Of a stretch of DNA of 64,000 nucleotides, positions 54,792-64,000 are shown one piece after another. Each line of letters begins with the position of its first letter. Within the stretch, counting starts at the first letter, position 1. A program made the translations under genes and the position numbers. The stretch is from Methylovulum psychrotolerans (GTDB lineage: Bacteria; Pseudomonadota; Gammaproteobacteria; Methylococcales; Methylomonadaceae): NCBI RefSeq assembly GCF_002923755.1, contig NZ_PGFZ01000001.1:590146-654145 (forward strand), given 5' to 3'. Below the pieces are notes generated by a model, which was not told the origin of the DNA, made no database searches, and was given only the letters and a program-made list of their open reading frames with translations.

Positions 54792-55154
54792 ATGTCCCAG
54801 ATTCCCGAAAACAAACGTCGGCATGTGCGTGTACCCACTAATCTGGCGTATCGCTTTGTTGTCGAAAACCAAGAATATGTCGGTCAAGTCGGTAACATCA
54901 GTTTAAGCGGTGCGTTCTTATCCGCACCAAACCCTCCGCTAAACCCTTCGCATCTGTGCCAATCAGGTATTCTGCAAATCTGCCTGCACCATGAGGCCCT
55001 GACACTAAAATGCGACATTATCTATGCGGCAACCATCGAAGGGACTTTTCCGGTTGGTGTCGGTGTCTGTTTTAGCGAAACCGATGCACCAACCCAGCAG
55101 TCCATAAAAGCATTAGAGGCGGCACTAGGATTAAAAAGTCATCCGCCTCATTAA
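54792..55154 (+). CDS. PilZ-domain c-di-GMP-binding protein
   Basis: 120 residues, a single PilZ domain. The c-di-GMP-binding motifs are present: KRRHVRVP near the N-terminus (RxxxR type) and GNISLSGAFL (D/NxSxxG type). A stand-alone effector for the c-di-GMP enzymes encoded at 10767 and 59532 is possible. Divergent from the SulP gene. AGGAAAAA before the ATG serves as ribosome site. Confidence 0.9.
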   Translation: MSQIPENKRRHVRVPTNLAYRFVVENQEYVGQVGNISLSGAFLSAPNPPLNPSHLCQSGILQICLHHEALTLKCDIIYAATIEGTFPVGVGVCFSETDAPTQQSIKALEAALGLKSHPPH

Positions 55155-55294
55155 GCTACTGGCACGGTTCCTCGCCTAACCCTGGGTAAAATGCGGAAAT
55201 CGTCAGGCCAATGCCAATAAACTCATACTAAAAACGCGCAGTTAAGCTACACTAATGGAATAGATTACTTTCCCCACCTTTGGAGCTAAAGATT

Positions 55295-55537
55295 ATGAGC
55301 GACACTATCTCAAATAACGCCGTCATTTACGCCACCCTTGCCTTAAACAGCGAAGTCGCTTTACAACGCGAATACTTGGCATCAGATGATGTGCCGGAAG
55401 ACGAGCGCGAAAATGAAGAAGACATTCTTGCCGACTTAGAACAGGCTTTCATGGAGTTTATCGACATTTACAAAGTGCGTTGTAAAGCCGACCCTGAACT
55501 GCCCACGTTAGATGAACTGTTAAACAGCCAACTCTAA
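55295..55537 (+). CDS. Small acidic hypothetical protein
   Basis: 80 residues from ATG at 55295 (GGAG upstream). Mostly helical and acidic (DVPEDERENEEDILADLEQAF). No family recognised. Six bases before yffB, probably co-transcribed with yffB and dapE. Confidence 0.78.
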   Translation: MSDTISNNAVIYATLALNSEVALQREYLASDDVPEDERENEEDILADLEQAFMEFIDIYKVRCKADPELPTLDELLNSQL

Positions 55538-55543
55538 TGCCAG

Positions 55544-57024
<1,481 letters not shown>

Positions 57025-57189
57025 AGACAGCCCTAAATAGCCAATCATGTACCGCAATATTCTAGGCCAGCAATTTATTCCCTAACTACCGTGGCAATTC
57101 CCTATGGATATGCTAACCTTAATGATGTTATGGGAAAGCCATAGCAGGGTGTAATACATTGCAACATTTTTATTAAATGGGTGGTTATC

Positions 57190-58455
57190 ATGGCAATTTT
57201 AAAAGGCGATAAGCAAGCAAATATTATCAACGGTAGTGCGGAAAATGATGCCATATTCGGTTATGGCGACAACGATGTTTTGACGGGTGGTTTGGGTAAT
57301 GATGTTTTGAATGGCGGAACGGGTGCCGACCAGTTAAGTGGCGGCGATGGCAACGATATTTATATCGTGGATAATGTCGGCGATGTGGTTTCAGAAACGC
57401 TAGGGGCGGGATTTGACGCTGTCCGCTCCTCAATAAGCTGGACATTGGGCGACAACGTAGAAAAATTGGTGCTGATAGGGAAAGCGGCTATTAATGGCAC
57501 GGGTAATGGCTTGGACAATAATCTAGTCGGCAACGCCGCCAACAATATCTTGGTAGGCGGTGCGGGTAACGATTTCTTGGAAGGTGGCTCAGGAGCCGAT
57601 ACCTTGATGGGTGGCGCAGATGACGACCACTTAACCATCGATGACTTTAACAGTGATGTCATCGATGGCGGCACAGGCATGGATAGCCTGCAAATAAAGG
57701 CCAGTAACCAAACCTTGGATTTACGTTATGCGCCAACGATAACCAATATAGAAACCATCCGCTTGGCGGACAGCCACAGCACCTTGATGGTGTCGGCAGA
57801 AAGCATCATTAACCTCAGCAGCGATAGCGATACGTTAAAAGTTGACGGCAGCGCCAATAACACGCTGATGATGGAAAACGGCTGGGCAGATAACGGCATT
57901 ACCGGCAATTATCATATCTTCACCAAAGATAATGCGGTTTTGCAAGTCAATGCCGCCATTACCGATATCGAAATAATCCCTCACTTCAGCGCTTACACCA
58001 TTTCAGATGTGGCAACCGCCGCCCGTGTCGGCGGTAGTTTCGATAGCGGCGTGCAGACAATCACGATTGATTTTGGCGGCAAAGCTTATAATAATTGGGC
58101 GTTAAGCTCCATTGACCTGAGCGGTTTTGGCTTGGAAGATAAGCTGGTTATTGCCCAAAAAGATGGGGCGATCAATTCTAGCAGAGCTTATTACCATAAC
58201 GGTTCGCACGAGCGGACAAAATACATCAGCCAATCTAGGTCTTCTACGTCTTATACAGGCTTCCATTTTGTCGCTAGGGATAGGGTGTCTTGGCAAGCTG
58301 GGGCAACCCATGCTTTACTCGTCAGTTCGTCTTCTACGTTCTATTCTTCGACGCGCACCAGTTCTGCCCAAGCCCGTCCGGGCATCCCCACCAATCAAAT
58401 CCTGCTCACAGGCCTGCCCGCAGGTTTGGCCGATAGCCACTTTGTGTTTGTGTAA
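57190..58455 (+). CDS. RTX-type calcium-binding repeat protein
   Basis: 421 residues from ATG at 57190. Two groups of glycine-rich nonapeptide repeats (about 20-60 GGLGNDVLNGGTGADQLSGG and about 120-150 GGAGNDFLEGGSGADTLMGG) that would bind calcium and form beta-rolls. The remaining 270 residues are beta-rich and of unknown function. There is no N-terminal signal peptide, consistent with type I secretion through an uncleaved C-terminal signal. No type I secretion genes are nearby. Substrate or adhesin role unknown. Confidence 0.85.
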   Translation: MAILKGDKQANIINGSAENDAIFGYGDNDVLTGGLGNDVLNGGTGADQLSGGDGNDIYIVDNVGDVVSETLGAGFDAVRSSISWTLGDNVEKLVLIGKAAINGTGNGLDNNLVGNAANNILVGGAGNDFLEGGSGADTLMGGADDDHLTIDDFNSDVIDGGTGMDSLQIKASNQTLDLRYAPTITNIETIRLADSHSTLMVSAESIINLSSDSDTLKVDGSANNTLMMENGWADNGITGNYHIFTKDNAVLQVNAAITDIEIIPHFSAYTISDVATAARVGGSFDSGVQTITIDFGGKAYNNWALSSIDLSGFGLEDKLVIAQKDGAINSSRAYYHNGSHERTKYISQSRSSTSYTGFHFVARDRVSWQAGATHALLVSSSSTFYSSTRTSSAQARPGIPTNQILLTGLPAGLADSHFVFV

Positions 58456-58482
58456 CAGACCGCCACACTAAGGAAACCTACC

Positions 58483-59334
58483 ATGAACCCCGCCGAACCC
58501 CAAGCATCATCCCCCGTCAAACTGCCTTATTTTGATTACCTGCTCGCTTTACTCAAAGACGGCAACGAAGCCGTAGCCAAAAGTTTTGGCCGGCACGTCC
58601 ACTGGGGCTATTGGGAAACGCCTAAGCAAGCCACCCTGACGACCGACGACTTTGCCGAAGCCGCCGAAGCCCTGTCGGCGCAAGTGTGCTTGGCGGGCAA
58701 TATCCACAACGGCCTCAGCGTGCTGGATGTCGGTTGTGGGTTTGGCGGCACTATCGCCCATATCAACGAGCGTTATGTGCGCATGGACTTGGTGGGCTTA
58801 AATCTGGACGAACGGCAACTGCAACGCGCCCGCGCCACGGTACTGGCCACCGAGCAGAACCAAGTGGCGTTCCGGCAAGGCAACGCCTGCGCCCTGCCCT
58901 TTCCCGACCAGTCGTTTGATGTGGTGCTGGCAGTGGAATGTATTTTTCATTTTCCCGACCGCAAGCAGTTTTTTCAGGAAGCCTACCGCGTCCTTAAGCC
59001 CGGCGGTTATTTGGCCTTATCGGATTTTGTCGCCGACACCAAACTCTTACCGCTGACCCGCCTAAAACTGCCGGACTGGGCATTCTACGGCAAATGCAAT
59101 TTGCAATTTTCCGCCGCCGATTACCGGCGACTTGCCGCAGCCACCGCGTTTACGCGCGTGACCGAGCGTGACATCACCGTAAACACCTTGCCCACTTATA
59201 GTTATCTGAGAAAATTGGCTCGGCAACAAGCCCGGATTATCAGCAAAAGCGCGGTGCTCGAAACCTTAGCGGCGGAAATCGCCAGCCGCTTGGCCTTATT
59301 GAACTATATGGTTTATGGTTTTAAAAAGAATTGA
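58483..59334 (+). CDS. SAM-dependent methyltransferase
   Basis: 283 residues. Class I methyltransferase: motif I LDVGCGFGGTIAHI, LVGLNLDERQLQRA, ALPFPDQSFDVVLAVECIFH and LKPGGYLALSDF. The style matches small-molecule methyltransferases of the sterol/tocopherol/RebM group. It lies 27 bases after the RTX gene and may share its transcript, but a functional link is not obvious. Confidence 0.86.
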   Translation: MNPAEPQASSPVKLPYFDYLLALLKDGNEAVAKSFGRHVHWGYWETPKQATLTTDDFAEAAEALSAQVCLAGNIHNGLSVLDVGCGFGGTIAHINERYVRMDLVGLNLDERQLQRARATVLATEQNQVAFRQGNACALPFPDQSFDVVLAVECIFHFPDRKQFFQEAYRVLKPGGYLALSDFVADTKLLPLTRLKLPDWAFYGKCNLQFSAADYRRLAAATAFTRVTERDITVNTLPTYSYLRKLARQQARIISKSAVLETLAAEIASRLALLNYMVYGFKKN

Positions 59335-59531
59335 AGCAGCACAGCCTTGCTGCCCAATCGGCAGTTTCCCTGCCCTTGGTTGATACGGTGCAATCCATTA
59401 TTGGTGAGCGGGTGAAATCCAGACATTACAATTCCCACAGGTAAAATTTCGCTTTCGCTGCCTCGTCTCCCGCGTTATGATTCTGATAGGCCTATGTCAC
59501 TAACGACTAAAATAAAAGGCAGGGCATATTA

Positions 59532-61112
59532 ATGGACAATCACCTTATCAGCCAGCTTGAGAAACTCATCGATATTGGCATTGCTTTGTCTGCCGAACAG
59601 GACAGTAGCCGACTGTTGGAAATGATTTTACAGGGGGCAAAACAAATCACCCGTGCAGATGGGGGGACGCTATACAGTATCGAAGGCAATGCCATAAAAA
59701 TGGCTATTGTGCTGTCCGATAGCTTGGGCATCAATTTGGGCGGCAGTTTTGGCGTTCCGGTGACGATGCCGGATATTCCTTTGTATTTTGAAGATGGCGC
59801 ACCAAACTTAAAAAATGTGGTCAGTTGTTCTTTCCATCATAATAAAACCATCAATATAGCCGATGCCTACCATAATCAGGACTTTGATTTTGCAGGCACG
59901 AAAGCGTTCGACCTACAAAACCAATACCATTCAAAGTCTTTCCTGGCCGTACCGATGCGCAACCATGAAGGTGACATTATCGGCATTTTGCAGCTTATCA
60001 ATGCCATAAACGCCAGCGATAATAAAGTGATGGGGTTTGATGAAATATCCCAACACATTACCGAAGCTTTGGCATCACAAGCGGCGATTGTCCTGACCAA
60101 GCAATGTCTGATCGACGATTTGGCAAATATGTTCGAATCGTTGGTGCAATTGATCGCTACGGCGATTGACAATAAATCCCCTCATACCGGGGAGCATTGC
60201 CGCCGGGTGCCGGAATTGACCATGATGGTCGCCGAGGCGGCACATAATACCCGGCACGGTTATTTGCGTGATTTTGTCATGACCGATGCCGACCGCTATG
60301 AGCTTAAAATTGCCGGCTGGCTGCATGATTGCGGCAAAATCGCCACGCCCGAATCGGTCATTGATAAGGCGACTAAATTACAGACGATAGTTGACCGGAT
60401 AGTATTGCTGGAGACCCGTTTTGAGGTAGTAAGGCGGGATAGGGAAATTGCTTTGCTGAAACAACAAATCCAGGCTTTAGAGCAAGGGCAGACACCGGAG
60501 AGTGCCGGCACACAGGCCTATTTGGCGGCATTGGCCGAACTGGATGAAGATTTGGCTTTCATCCGGCAGGCCAATAAGGGCGGGGAATTTATGCCACCTG
60601 AAGACCAGGAGCGTATCCGCGCCTTTAAGCACAGAAGCTGGCGCTTAGGTGGCGAAATGCAGCCTTTGCTAAGCGATGATGAAATTGATAATTTGACCAT
60701 TGCCAAAGGCACGCTGAATGCTGAGGAAAGGCGCATCATTAACCAGCATATCGATGTCACGATTGCCATGCTGGAGAAAATCACGTTTCCTAAGCATCTG
60801 CAACATGTCCCCGAATATGCCGGCGGCCACCATGAAAAAATGGATGGGACGGGATATCCTAAAGGCTTGTACCGTAGCCAGATGTCCATCCAAGCCAGAA
60901 GCATGGCGATTGCCGATATTTTTGAAGCCTTAACGTCTAAGGACAGGCCTTACAAGCAAGGCAAAACCTTGTCCGAATCCTTGGCTATCTTAAAAAAAAT
61001 GAAAGAAACCAACCATATTGATCCTGACCTGTACGATGCGTTCATTGAGCAAAAGGTTTACCGGCATTATGCCGAAAAATTTCTTGATGATTATCAGTTG
61101 GATGTTGAGTAG
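59532..61112 (+). CDS. GAF and HD-GYP phosphodiesterase with insertion
   Basis: 526 residues. An N-terminal GAF domain (about 10-190) is followed by an HD-GYP domain (about 200-510). The metal and catalytic signatures are present: HTGEHCRRV, LHDCGK, and GGHHEKMDGTGYPKGL (HHExxxGxGYP). Expected to hydrolyse c-di-GMP. Unusual: about 110 residues, partly coiled coil (RRDREIALLKQQIQALEQGQ), are inserted between the LHDCGK block and the NAEERRIINQH helix, where normal HD-GYP proteins continue directly. No membrane segment seen. Confidence 0.92.
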   Translation: MDNHLISQLEKLIDIGIALSAEQDSSRLLEMILQGAKQITRADGGTLYSIEGNAIKMAIVLSDSLGINLGGSFGVPVTMPDIPLYFEDGAPNLKNVVSCSFHHNKTINIADAYHNQDFDFAGTKAFDLQNQYHSKSFLAVPMRNHEGDIIGILQLINAINASDNKVMGFDEISQHITEALASQAAIVLTKQCLIDDLANMFESLVQLIATAIDNKSPHTGEHCRRVPELTMMVAEAAHNTRHGYLRDFVMTDADRYELKIAGWLHDCGKIATPESVIDKATKLQTIVDRIVLLETRFEVVRRDREIALLKQQIQALEQGQTPESAGTQAYLAALAELDEDLAFIRQANKGGEFMPPEDQERIRAFKHRSWRLGGEMQPLLSDDEIDNLTIAKGTLNAEERRIINQHIDVTIAMLEKITFPKHLQHVPEYAGGHHEKMDGTGYPKGLYRSQMSIQARSMAIADIFEALTSKDRPYKQGKTLSESLAILKKMKETNHIDPDLYDAFIEQKVYRHYAEKFLDDYQLDVE

Positions 61113-61184
61113 GGCTGCTGTTGGCAGCTACTGGTTCTTGCTTTAGGGTAAGATCGCTTTTTCCCCGTAAATTTTCCGTTTCCC

Positions 61185-62363
61185 ATGTCGACTACCCTCT
61201 CTTTAAGCTATTTACATGCCGCCATGCGCGAATGGCGGCGGCATTTGCACCAATATCCCGAAACAGCGTTTGAGGAAACCCAAACCGCACAATTTGTCAC
61301 CGCTAAATTGCGTGAGTTTGGCTTAGATGTACATGAGGGCTTGGGCGGGACAGGCGTGGTGGGTACGTTGCGTGCCGGCACGGGCGGGAAAAAAATCGCC
61401 TTACGCGCGGATATGGACGCGCTGTTTATTCAGGAACACAACGGGTTTGCCCATAAATCCCGCCATGACGGCAAGATGCACGCCTGTGGCCATGACGGGC
61501 ATACCGCGATGTTGTTGGGGGCGGCTTGTCATCTGGCGCAACAGCCGGATTTTGACGGTACGGTGTATTTTATCTTCCAACCTGCCGAAGAATGCCGAGC
61601 CGGGGCGAAGGCAATGATTGATGACGGTTTGTTTGCGTTGTTTCCCGCGGATTGCGTGTTCGGGATGCACAATTATCCCGATATTCCGCTCGGCCAGTTT
61701 GCCGTTAAGCCGGGCGCGATGATGGCGGCTTTTGATTGCTTTGAAATTATCCTGCAAGGCCAAGCCACCCATGCGGCAATGCCGCATTTGGGCAATGATG
61801 CCGTGGTCGCCGCCGCACATTTGATTACGGCCTTGCAAACGATTGTCAGCCGTCACCTTAACCCTGCCGACGCGGCGGTGGTCAGTATCACGCAAATCCA
61901 TGCGGGTAACACTTGGAACGCCATTCCCGATAGCGTGACCTTAAGGGGGACAGTGCGCTGTTTTAAACCGGAACTGCAAACGCAAATCGCCGCCCAACTC
62001 CGCCATCTTACCGGGCAGATTGCGGCGGCGTTTAACGTCAGCGCCACGGCTGTGTTCAATCCCGAAAATCCCGGCTATCCGGTGACATGGAACAGTGCCG
62101 CAGAAACCGAGCAGGCCCGCCAAGCCGCGATTGCCATAGTAGGGGAAGCGGGGGTTGACGGACAACCCGCTTCCAGCATGGGGTCGGAAGATTTTGCCTT
62201 TATGTTACAGGAAAAGCCGGGCTGTTATCTGTGGATAGGCAACGGTTCGTCCGCCAATAGCTGTTTGCTGCATAATCCGCATTATGATTTTAATGATGCG
62301 ATATTGCCGATAGGGGCAGCGTATTGGGTGGCATTGGTGGCGACGGTATGTCCGGTATTATAA
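61185..62363 (+). CDS. M20-family amidohydrolase, HipO-like
   Basis: 392 residues. Di-metal M20D aminoacylase/hippurate hydrolase type: MREWRRHLHQYPETAFEET, RADMDAL, HACGHDGHTAMLLGAA, FQPAEE and the late SMGSEDFA. Such enzymes cleave N-acyl or N-benzoyl amino acids or IAA-type conjugates. Substrate not predictable. Confidence 0.9.
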   Translation: MSTTLSLSYLHAAMREWRRHLHQYPETAFEETQTAQFVTAKLREFGLDVHEGLGGTGVVGTLRAGTGGKKIALRADMDALFIQEHNGFAHKSRHDGKMHACGHDGHTAMLLGAACHLAQQPDFDGTVYFIFQPAEECRAGAKAMIDDGLFALFPADCVFGMHNYPDIPLGQFAVKPGAMMAAFDCFEIILQGQATHAAMPHLGNDAVVAAAHLITALQTIVSRHLNPADAAVVSITQIHAGNTWNAIPDSVTLRGTVRCFKPELQTQIAAQLRHLTGQIAAAFNVSATAVFNPENPGYPVTWNSAAETEQARQAAIAIVGEAGVDGQPASSMGSEDFAFMLQEKPGCYLWIGNGSSANSCLLHNPHYDFNDAILPIGAAYWVALVATVCPVL

Positions 62364-62432
62364 CTTAAAAATGTTGACAAGCCGCCTAATGTCCTGCAAG
62401 GTTAAGCCTTTTTTGCCTGATAGGGAGTCGCC

Positions 62433-62894
62433 ATGCAAATATGGGTCGATGCCGATGCTTGTCCTAAGCCGATTAAAGATATTTTATTTCGGGCGGCGGA
62501 ACGCACTGCCATTACCACCACACTGGTCGCTAACCAACAGTTGCCGATACCGCCGTCGCGTTATATCAAAATGCTACGCGTGCATTCGGGCTTTGATGTC
62601 GCCGATAATGAAATCGTCAGCCGCTTAAGTGCGGGGGATTTGGTGATTACCGGTGACATTCCTTTGGCTAGCGAAGTGCTGGCTAAGGGTGGTCATGCCA
62701 TTAATCCGCGTGGCGAACGCTATAACCAAGAAACCATCAAGGAACGCCTAAATATGCGGGATTTTATGGATACGCTACGGGCCAGCGGCATTGATACCGG
62801 CGGCCCCGCCGCCTTAAGTGCGCGTGATGTGCAGGCCTTCGCCAATCAGTTAGATGGGTTTTTAGTCCGGCGACAACTTAACGGTCAGGTTTGA
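62433..62894 (+). CDS. yaiI: YaiI/YqxD family protein (DUF188)
   Basis: 153 residues. Hallmark start [18 protein letters not shown] and the block [24 protein letters not shown], with [18 protein letters not shown]-like fold of unknown function, conserved in many bacteria. GGGAG precedes the ATG. Confidence 0.92.
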   Translation: MQIWVDADACPKPIKDILFRAAERTAITTTLVANQQLPIPPSRYIKMLRVHSGFDVADNEIVSRLSAGDLVITGDIPLASEVLAKGGHAINPRGERYNQETIKERLNMRDFMDTLRASGIDTGGPAALSARDVQAFANQLDGFLVRRQLNGQV

Positions 62895-62939
62895 TACAGA
62901 TTTTTAAGCCAACGGTTTAACGCTGTTTTACCGACTTGT

Positions 62940-63521
62940 TTATTTTGGGTGTTTAGCCGCCGTCACTGCGGCCAGTTTAGCCTCCAGTTTATGGCAACGG
63001 TCCATAGATAGGTGCCATAAGTCCAGTACCGAATCCAACATTAAATGGGTAGTCGCTGCGTCATAGTTGACGGCGTGCCGTGCCTCGTAAGCTTGTTCGG
63101 GTGTCGCACCGTGGTGGATGGCAAAAATTTGTGCCGCCATAATCCGGTCTATGCCGAGTATGTGGTAGATCAGCCATGAGGTGATGAAGCTCACCAACTT
63201 TTCTGCAATATCCCCCACCTCCTCTTCCGAGTACAAATGTTCCTGCATGTTTTGGATGTCGTAGATAAACGATTTGTGTTCCATCCGGTGAACATTGATA
63301 TGGCGGGGGTCTAGGTGATGATGTTGCATCAGCAGTTCTTCATCGACAAAATGCTGGCCGGCGTATGCCATTAATTCTGTCAGTATGGCATCGATCGGCG
63401 CTTGTCTGCATACCCCTTCGGTCACATTTTCGGGCAATAGGTTAAGTAGTTCGAATAATTTTTTATGTTGTATGTCGACAGATTCTATTTTTACCGAAAA
63501 ATGGTCTGACCAAGTTAACAT
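62940..63521 (-). CDS. Bacteriohemerythrin
   Basis: 193 residues from ATG at 63521. Hemerythrin four-helix fold with the di-iron ligand pattern: H in DIQHKKLFELL, H and E in YAGQHFVDEELLMQHHH, H in HKSFIYDI. The N-terminal LTWSDHFSVKIESVD start is typical. Binds O2 reversibly; in methanotrophs such proteins are known to supply O2 to membrane enzymes, a role that is only suggested here. The last 60 residues are an extra helical tail not in minimal hemerythrins. Confidence 0.88.
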   Translation of the reverse strand: MLTWSDHFSVKIESVDIQHKKLFELLNLLPENVTEGVCRQAPIDAILTELMAYAGQHFVDEELLMQHHHLDPRHINVHRMEHKSFIYDIQNMQEHLYSEEEVGDIAEKLVSFITSWLIYHILGIDRIMAAQIFAIHHGATPEQAYEARHAVNYDAATTHLMLDSVLDLWHLSMDRCHKLEAKLAAVTAAKHPK

Positions 63522-63817
63522 CCGCTTCTCCAAATAATGTGCCCAACCAGCCATACATGTTAGTGCATGATAGATAAGACTATGGTTTTTAATGTTTTTT
63601 CGACTTAAGCAATGTTTGCCAGTTTTTTTATATTATCTTGTTGGGTATTTATATTTTTTCATGGGAATTGCCCAATTTAAGCGTCAGTTCTGGTGTAAGC
63701 TATTTTACCCCTTATATTGTAGGGTTAAAAATTTATTAAATCCCTACAAGCAATCGGTGCGGCTTTAACCTTGTGGGGCAATTGCCGTCATTATGCTGTC
63801 TTTTCTAAGTTCTTGTT
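63522..63817. other. Intergenic stretch between divergent genes
   Basis: About 300 AT-rich bases; promoters for both neighbours presumably lie here. No gene recognised. Confidence 0.45.
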
Positions 63818-64000
63818 ATGCTCAATCGTATTTGGAGTGGTTTTTTTCTGGTGGCTTTTCTTGTCGCCTCAATTAAGGTGTTATACTTTGGCGACCAGCA
63901 AGTATTTGCCGAGATGTTGGCTGCTTTATTCGCGCAGGCCAAAGCGGCGTTTGAGATTGCCTTGGGGCTGACCGGGGTGTTGGCATTATGGTTGGGGATT
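63818..64000 (+). CDS. SpmA-like nucleoside-recognition membrane protein, partial
   Basis: 61 codons from ATG at 63818, open to the window end. The start MLNRIWSGFFLVAFLVASIK and later ALGLTGVLALWLGI match the N-terminus of spore maturation protein A / nucleoside-recognition (Gate) domain proteins, which occur widely outside spore formers. Two membrane helices are visible. Role uncertain; truncated by the window. Confidence 0.75.
   Translation, partial: MLNRIWSGFFLVAFLVASIKVLYFGDQQVFAEMLAALFAQAKAAFEIALGLTGVLALWLGI

Overview
The window looks like the chromosome of a free-living, aerobic, Gram-negative gammaproteobacterium. The evidence is the style of the housekeeping proteins (ArgC, LysS, DapE, Fe-type SodB, MaeB), an RF2 gene read through a classical +1 frameshift, TonB/ExbBD iron uptake and abundant c-di-GMP signalling. 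The protein flavour reminds me of Methylococcales methanotrophs, but no methane-oxidation gene is present, so that assignment is an inference.

Layout. 1-10.7 kb: an IS1595-type insertion sequence with perfect 25-bp ends, sulfurtransferase plus quinone oxidoreductase, argC, a divergent yidD, prfB with its frameshift site, a DUF4326 remnant, phrB and lysS. 10.8-16.3 kb (minus strand): a compact operon of a cytoplasmic group-2-like [NiFe] hydrogenase (small and large subunit), its maturation protease, and a translationally coupled protein carrying Rieske, PAS, GGDEF and EAL domains. It reads as an H2-sensing module wired to c-di-GMP.

16.5-27.2 kb is the most remarkable region: a bilin cluster in a bacterium with no sign of photosynthesis. 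It holds a heme oxygenase, a [2Fe-2S] ferredoxin, a V4R protein, a disordered protein with four FF(Q/R/K)(A/T)LPW motifs, a phycobiliprotein-like globin keeping the Cys-x-Arg-Asp bilin signature, a second V4R protein, a Ser/Thr kinase with a propeller-like tail, an unknown protein, a Cx5R phosphatase, a PcyA-type ferredoxin-dependent bilin reductase and a CDGSH-type Fe-S protein. HO, ferredoxin, FDBR, globin, two V4R proteins and an Fe-S protein match my recollection of the described pre-PcyA/BBAG clusters. The motif-repeat scaffold and the kinase/phosphatase pair are parts whose role I do not know to be described. The core is bracketed by two direct copies of a phage-like regulatory module (XRE repressor plus BcepMu gp16-like protein); the left gp16 copy is a pseudogene.

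29-39 kb: a GTPase with an unrecognised N-terminal half, maeB, a lipoprotein, a large MscK-type channel and an alanine-type aminotransferase. 39.2-46.1 kb: a Fur-type site, a possible short terminated RNA, hemP, tonB, exbB, exbD, a catecholate-type TonB-dependent receptor, a PepSY membrane protein and a PiuC/YbiX hydroxylase, i.e. an iron/siderophore operon. A 317-bp MITE-like element with a 7-bp target duplication sits exactly at the receptor stop codon. 46.1-47 kb: a non-coding stretch rich in perfect hairpins (possible mobile-element RNA) and a gene broken by a homopolymer indel. 47-64 kb: glutamine amidotransferase, DUF3455, SDR, sodB, tRNA-Leu(UAA), GIY-YIG nuclease, methyltransferase, DUF2490, SulP transporter, PilZ protein, yffB-dapE, an RTX-repeat protein, another methyltransferase, a GAF/HD-GYP phosphodiesterase, an M20 hydrolase, a YaiI-type protein, a bacteriohemerythrin and the start of a SpmA-like membrane protein cut by the window end.
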